Positions 62,022 to 64,000 of a stretch of 64,000 nucleotides of DNA are shown piece by piece. The notes below the pieces were generated by a model. That model saw nothing but the letters and a program-made list of their open reading frames with translations. It was not told the origin of the DNA and searched no databases. Where the stretch lies: NCBI RefSeq assembly GCF_026241095.1, contig NZ_JAPFGB010000020.1:62001-126000 (forward strand). The letters run 5' to 3'. Every line of letters begins with the position of its first letter. Within the stretch, counting starts at the first letter, position 1. The position numbers and the translations under genes are program-made. The DNA is from Saccharopolyspora sp. NFXS83. Its GTDB lineage: Bacteria; Actinomycetota; Actinomycetes; Mycobacteriales; Pseudonocardiaceae.

Positions 62022-63164
62022 TCACCGTTCGCGGTCGCGGGATCTGAGCGCGCTGCGCAGGTCCTCCCGGCGCAGCACCCCGCAGGGCCTGCCGTCGGTG
62101 TCGATGACGAGGAACTGCCAGGCCAGTACGGTACGCACCCGTTCCAGCACGGCCTCGCCCGGCTCGCCCTCGAGCAGGATGGTGTCCGGCCCGACCGGTT
62201 CGGCGGCGTGCTCGGCGGGGTCCTGGGGCGCGGTGGTGGCGAGGCGTTCGGCGGCGGACTGGTCGAGCAGGCCGACGGCGATGCCGTCGGCGCGGACCAG
62301 CACCACGCCCCGTCCGGCGGCGGCGACCAGCGCGTCCCCGACGGGGCTCTCGGCGGGCAGTTGCAGCACCGGGCGCATGATCTCGGTGAGCGAGACCCGC
62401 ACGGGACGGCTGCGGCGCTGCTCGGCGGTGTGCTCGGCGCTGGCGCCCGCGATGACGAACCACACCATGAACACGCACGCCAGCAGCCGCAGCCACTGGT
62501 CGTCGACGTCGTGGAGCAGCCCCAGCAGCGCCCACACCAGCAGTCCGGCGGCGACGAGGCCCGCCCCGACGACGCCGGCGGTGGTGCCCGCGTGCCTGCG
62601 CCCGGTGGCGGCCCACAGCAGCGACCGCAGCATCCGGCCCCCGTCAAGCGGCAGCCCCGGCAGCAGGTTGAACACGGCCACGGCGAGGTTCGCCACGCAG
62701 GTCTGCGCGATGAGCAGCCAGAGCGCCCCGCCCGGCTCGAGCGCGAACCAGCCGAGCCCGGTGACCGCGGCCAGCAGCACCGAGACCGCGGGCCCGGCGG
62801 CGGCGACCATGCCTTCCTGCGCGGGGGTCGCGGGCGTGCGGCTGATCTCGGAGATGCCGCCCAGCAGGAACAGCCGCACCCGGCGCACCGGCAGCCCCAG
62901 CCGCAGCGCCACCAGGCAGTGCCCGAGCTCGTGCAGCAGCACCGAGGCGGCCAGCAGCACCGTGCACACGGCGGCGATGAACGCGCTGGTCCAGATGCCG
63001 ACGTCGGGCAGGATCCGGGTGACCAGCGGGGTGTAGAGCAGGACGATGAACGCGGCCCCGATCCACCACGACGGGGACAGCAGCACCGGCACTCCGGCCA
63101 CCCGGCACAGCAGCAGGCCGTTGTCCGGTGGAGCAGGTCGGCCGCGAGCTGTGTTGGCGGGCAT
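62022..63164 (-). CDS. Site-2 protease family (M50) metalloprotease with CBS domains (Rip3-like)
   Basis: 380 residues. The intramembrane zinc site is HELGH (His78, Glu79, His82) inside LLAASVLLHELGHCLVAL, with the third ligand in NLLPGLPLDGGRMLRS. Six or so hydrophobic segments span residues 28-230. Two CBS domains follow (~245-375; LTEIMRPVLQLPAESPVGDA and QFLVIDTDGRPCGVLRREDL). This is the layout of group III site-2 proteases, which cut membrane-bound anti-sigma or regulatory proteins; CBS domains may sense nucleotides. ATG 63164 is supported by similarity from MPANTARGRPA onward. Confidence 0.92.
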   Translation of the reverse strand: MPANTARGRPAPPDNGLLLCRVAGVPVLLSPSWWIGAAFIVLLYTPLVTRILPDVGIWTSAFIAAVCTVLLAASVLLHELGHCLVALRLGLPVRRVRLFLLGGISEISRTPATPAQEGMVAAAGPAVSVLLAAVTGLGWFALEPGGALWLLIAQTCVANLAVAVFNLLPGLPLDGGRMLRSLLWAATGRRHAGTTAGVVGAGLVAAGLLVWALLGLLHDVDDQWLRLLACVFMVWFVIAGASAEHTAEQRRSRPVRVSLTEIMRPVLQLPAESPVGDALVAAAGRGVVLVRADGIAVGLLDQSAAERLATTAPQDPAEHAAEPVGPDTILLEGEPGEAVLERVRTVLAWQFLVIDTDGRPCGVLRREDLRSALRSRDRER

Positions 63165-63252
63165 GGCCCACAGGGTAGAGCGGGCCGCGTGAACCACCGG
63201 TGATACGCCACGCGTGCGGATCTTGTCGGCGGCCTGATCTAGGGTGCGGGGC

Positions 63253-64000
63253 ATGGTGGAACCGGCCCGGACCAGCGACAGATCGAGTTCCGAGCTCGCC
63301 GTGGCCGACGGCGCGAGCGGCTCGGACGGAGCGAGCCCGCCCGCCGGAGGCAGGCGCCGACCGGCGTTGTCGCCGTCGCGCGCGGGTGATTTCAAGCAGT
63401 GCCCGCTGCTGTACCGCTTCCGCGCGGTGGACCGGCTCCCGGAGACGCCGACGCGCGCGCAGGTGCGCGGGACCGTGGTGCATTCGGTGCTGGAGCGGAT
63501 GTTCGCGCTGCCGACGGCGCAGCGCGACGCCGAGCACGCCCGCGACCTGCTGGAACCCGCGTGGCAGGAGCTGCTGGCCGAGCAGCCCGAGCTGAGCGCG
63601 TTGTTCGACGGGCCGCAGGACCCGGAGCTGGACACCTGGCTGAAGTCGGCGCGGCGGCTGCTGGACTCGTACTTCGAGCTGGAGGACCCGCGCCGCTTGG
63701 AGCCGGAGGCGTGCGAGCTGCGGGTGGAGACCGAGCTCGATTCGGGTTTGCTGCTGCGCGGCTTCATCGACCGCGTGGACGTGGCGCCGACCGGCGAGAT
63801 CCGGTTGGTCGACTACAAGACGGGCGCGGCGCCGCGGGCGATCGGCGAGGCCAAGGCGCTGTTCCAGATGAAGTTCTACGCCCTGGTGCTGTGGCGCACC
63901 CGCGGCGAGATTCCCCGCCAGCTGCTGCTGATGTACCTGTCGGACAAGCAGTCGCTGGCGTACGCGCCGGACGAGGCCGAGCTGCTCCGCTTCGAGCGGA
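63253..64000 (+). CDS. RecB-family exonuclease, PD-(D/E)XK type (3' end outside window)
   Basis: The first 249 codons are present from ATG 63253. After a Ser/Ala/Gly-rich leader (~40 residues) comes LSPSRAGDFKQCPLLYRFRA, then GTVVHSVLERMFAL with the His of the nuclease core. The later LLRGFIDRVDVAPTGEIRLV and DYKTGAAPRAIGEAKALF carry the Asp and the D-x-K catalytic residues. Small RecB-like proteins of this kind (Rv2119 in mycobacteria) sit next to trmI. Role presumed in DNA repair. It is divergent from the M50 protease gene, with an 88-base gap. Confidence 0.92.
   Translation, partial: MVEPARTSDRSSSELAVADGASGSDGASPPAGGRRRPALSPSRAGDFKQCPLLYRFRAVDRLPETPTRAQVRGTVVHSVLERMFALPTAQRDAEHARDLLEPAWQELLAEQPELSALFDGPQDPELDTWLKSARRLLDSYFELEDPRRLEPEACELRVETELDSGLLLRGFIDRVDVAPTGEIRLVDYKTGAAPRAIGEAKALFQMKFYALVLWRTRGEIPRQLLLMYLSDKQSLAYAPDEAELLRFER

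Overview
This window is chromosomal DNA of a high-GC actinomycete. Several features place it among the mycolate or Pseudonocardia-type actinobacteria, and a Saccharopolyspora-like genus is my guess. It has a complete Pup-proteasome locus (arc/mpa, dop, pup, prcB, prcA, pafA, pafB, pafC). The gene order trmI / recB-like / arc / dop / pup / prcBA / pafA / pafBC / tatA / tatC and helY / DUF4333 / exonuclease / M24 peptidase matches, as I recall it, the Rv2118-Rv2089 region of Mycobacterium tuberculosis. No rRNA, tRNA or CRISPR array was seen.

Layout. (1) 1-3505: three tandem, translationally coupled stand-alone condensation-domain (acyltransferase-type) genes on the minus strand; the last runs off the window. 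(2) 4077-13376: conserved housekeeping block with an M24 peptidase-Lrp operon, a 5'-3' exonuclease, an Eis-type acetyltransferase, a DUF4333 membrane protein, helY and a diacylglycerol kinase. (3) 13676-43632: about 30 kb that separates helY/DGK from tatC, which are normally close. It is built around an extracellular-contractile-injection-system (eCIS) gene cluster. The first part holds an XRE/NB-ARC regulator, a membrane protein with a long extracytoplasmic tail, a LuxR-type regulator, a secreted propeller/DUF11 protein, the DUF4255 cap-type protein and the AAA ATPase. A stretch of ordinary accessory genes follows (23906-30134: small secreted protein, hypothetical, IS630 transposase remnant, TetR regulator and hydrolase, MmyB-type regulator and aldo-keto reductase, VOC protein). 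The second part is the DUF4157 gene and a compact structural operon: sheath, tube, chaperone-like protein, DUF6760-like peptide, a 916-residue proline-rich VQR-repeat protein, second tube, LysM, VgrG-type spike, PAAR, gp25, baseplate J, gpI-like, and a zinc-ribbon/TM/discoidin-like membrane protein. (4) 43727-64000: tatC, tatA, the Paf regulators and Pup ligase, proteasome core, Pup, Dop and the proteasome ATPase, with small metabolic genes interspersed, then a DUF4878-like membrane protein, trmI, an M50 site-2-type protease with CBS domains and the start of a RecB-family nuclease.

How the parts work together. The structural operon would build a sheath-tube particle. The ATPase and DUF4255 protein would support assembly and capping, the spike and PAAR would form the tip, and the membrane proteins could dock the particle to the cell's own membrane, as proposed for Streptomyces systems. 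The Pup-proteasome genes form a full tagging (PafA), deamidase/depupylase (Dop), unfoldase (Arc) and protease (PrcAB) set, flanked by the PafBC DNA-damage regulators and twin-arginine export genes.

The main unexplained features are a family of intergenic hairpin repeats with compensatory changes (17.9 kb, 54.5 kb, a diverged inverted copy at 13.5 kb and a fragment at 17.0 kb), the VQR-repeat protein in the usual tape-measure position, and several perfect palindromes in divergent promoter regions.
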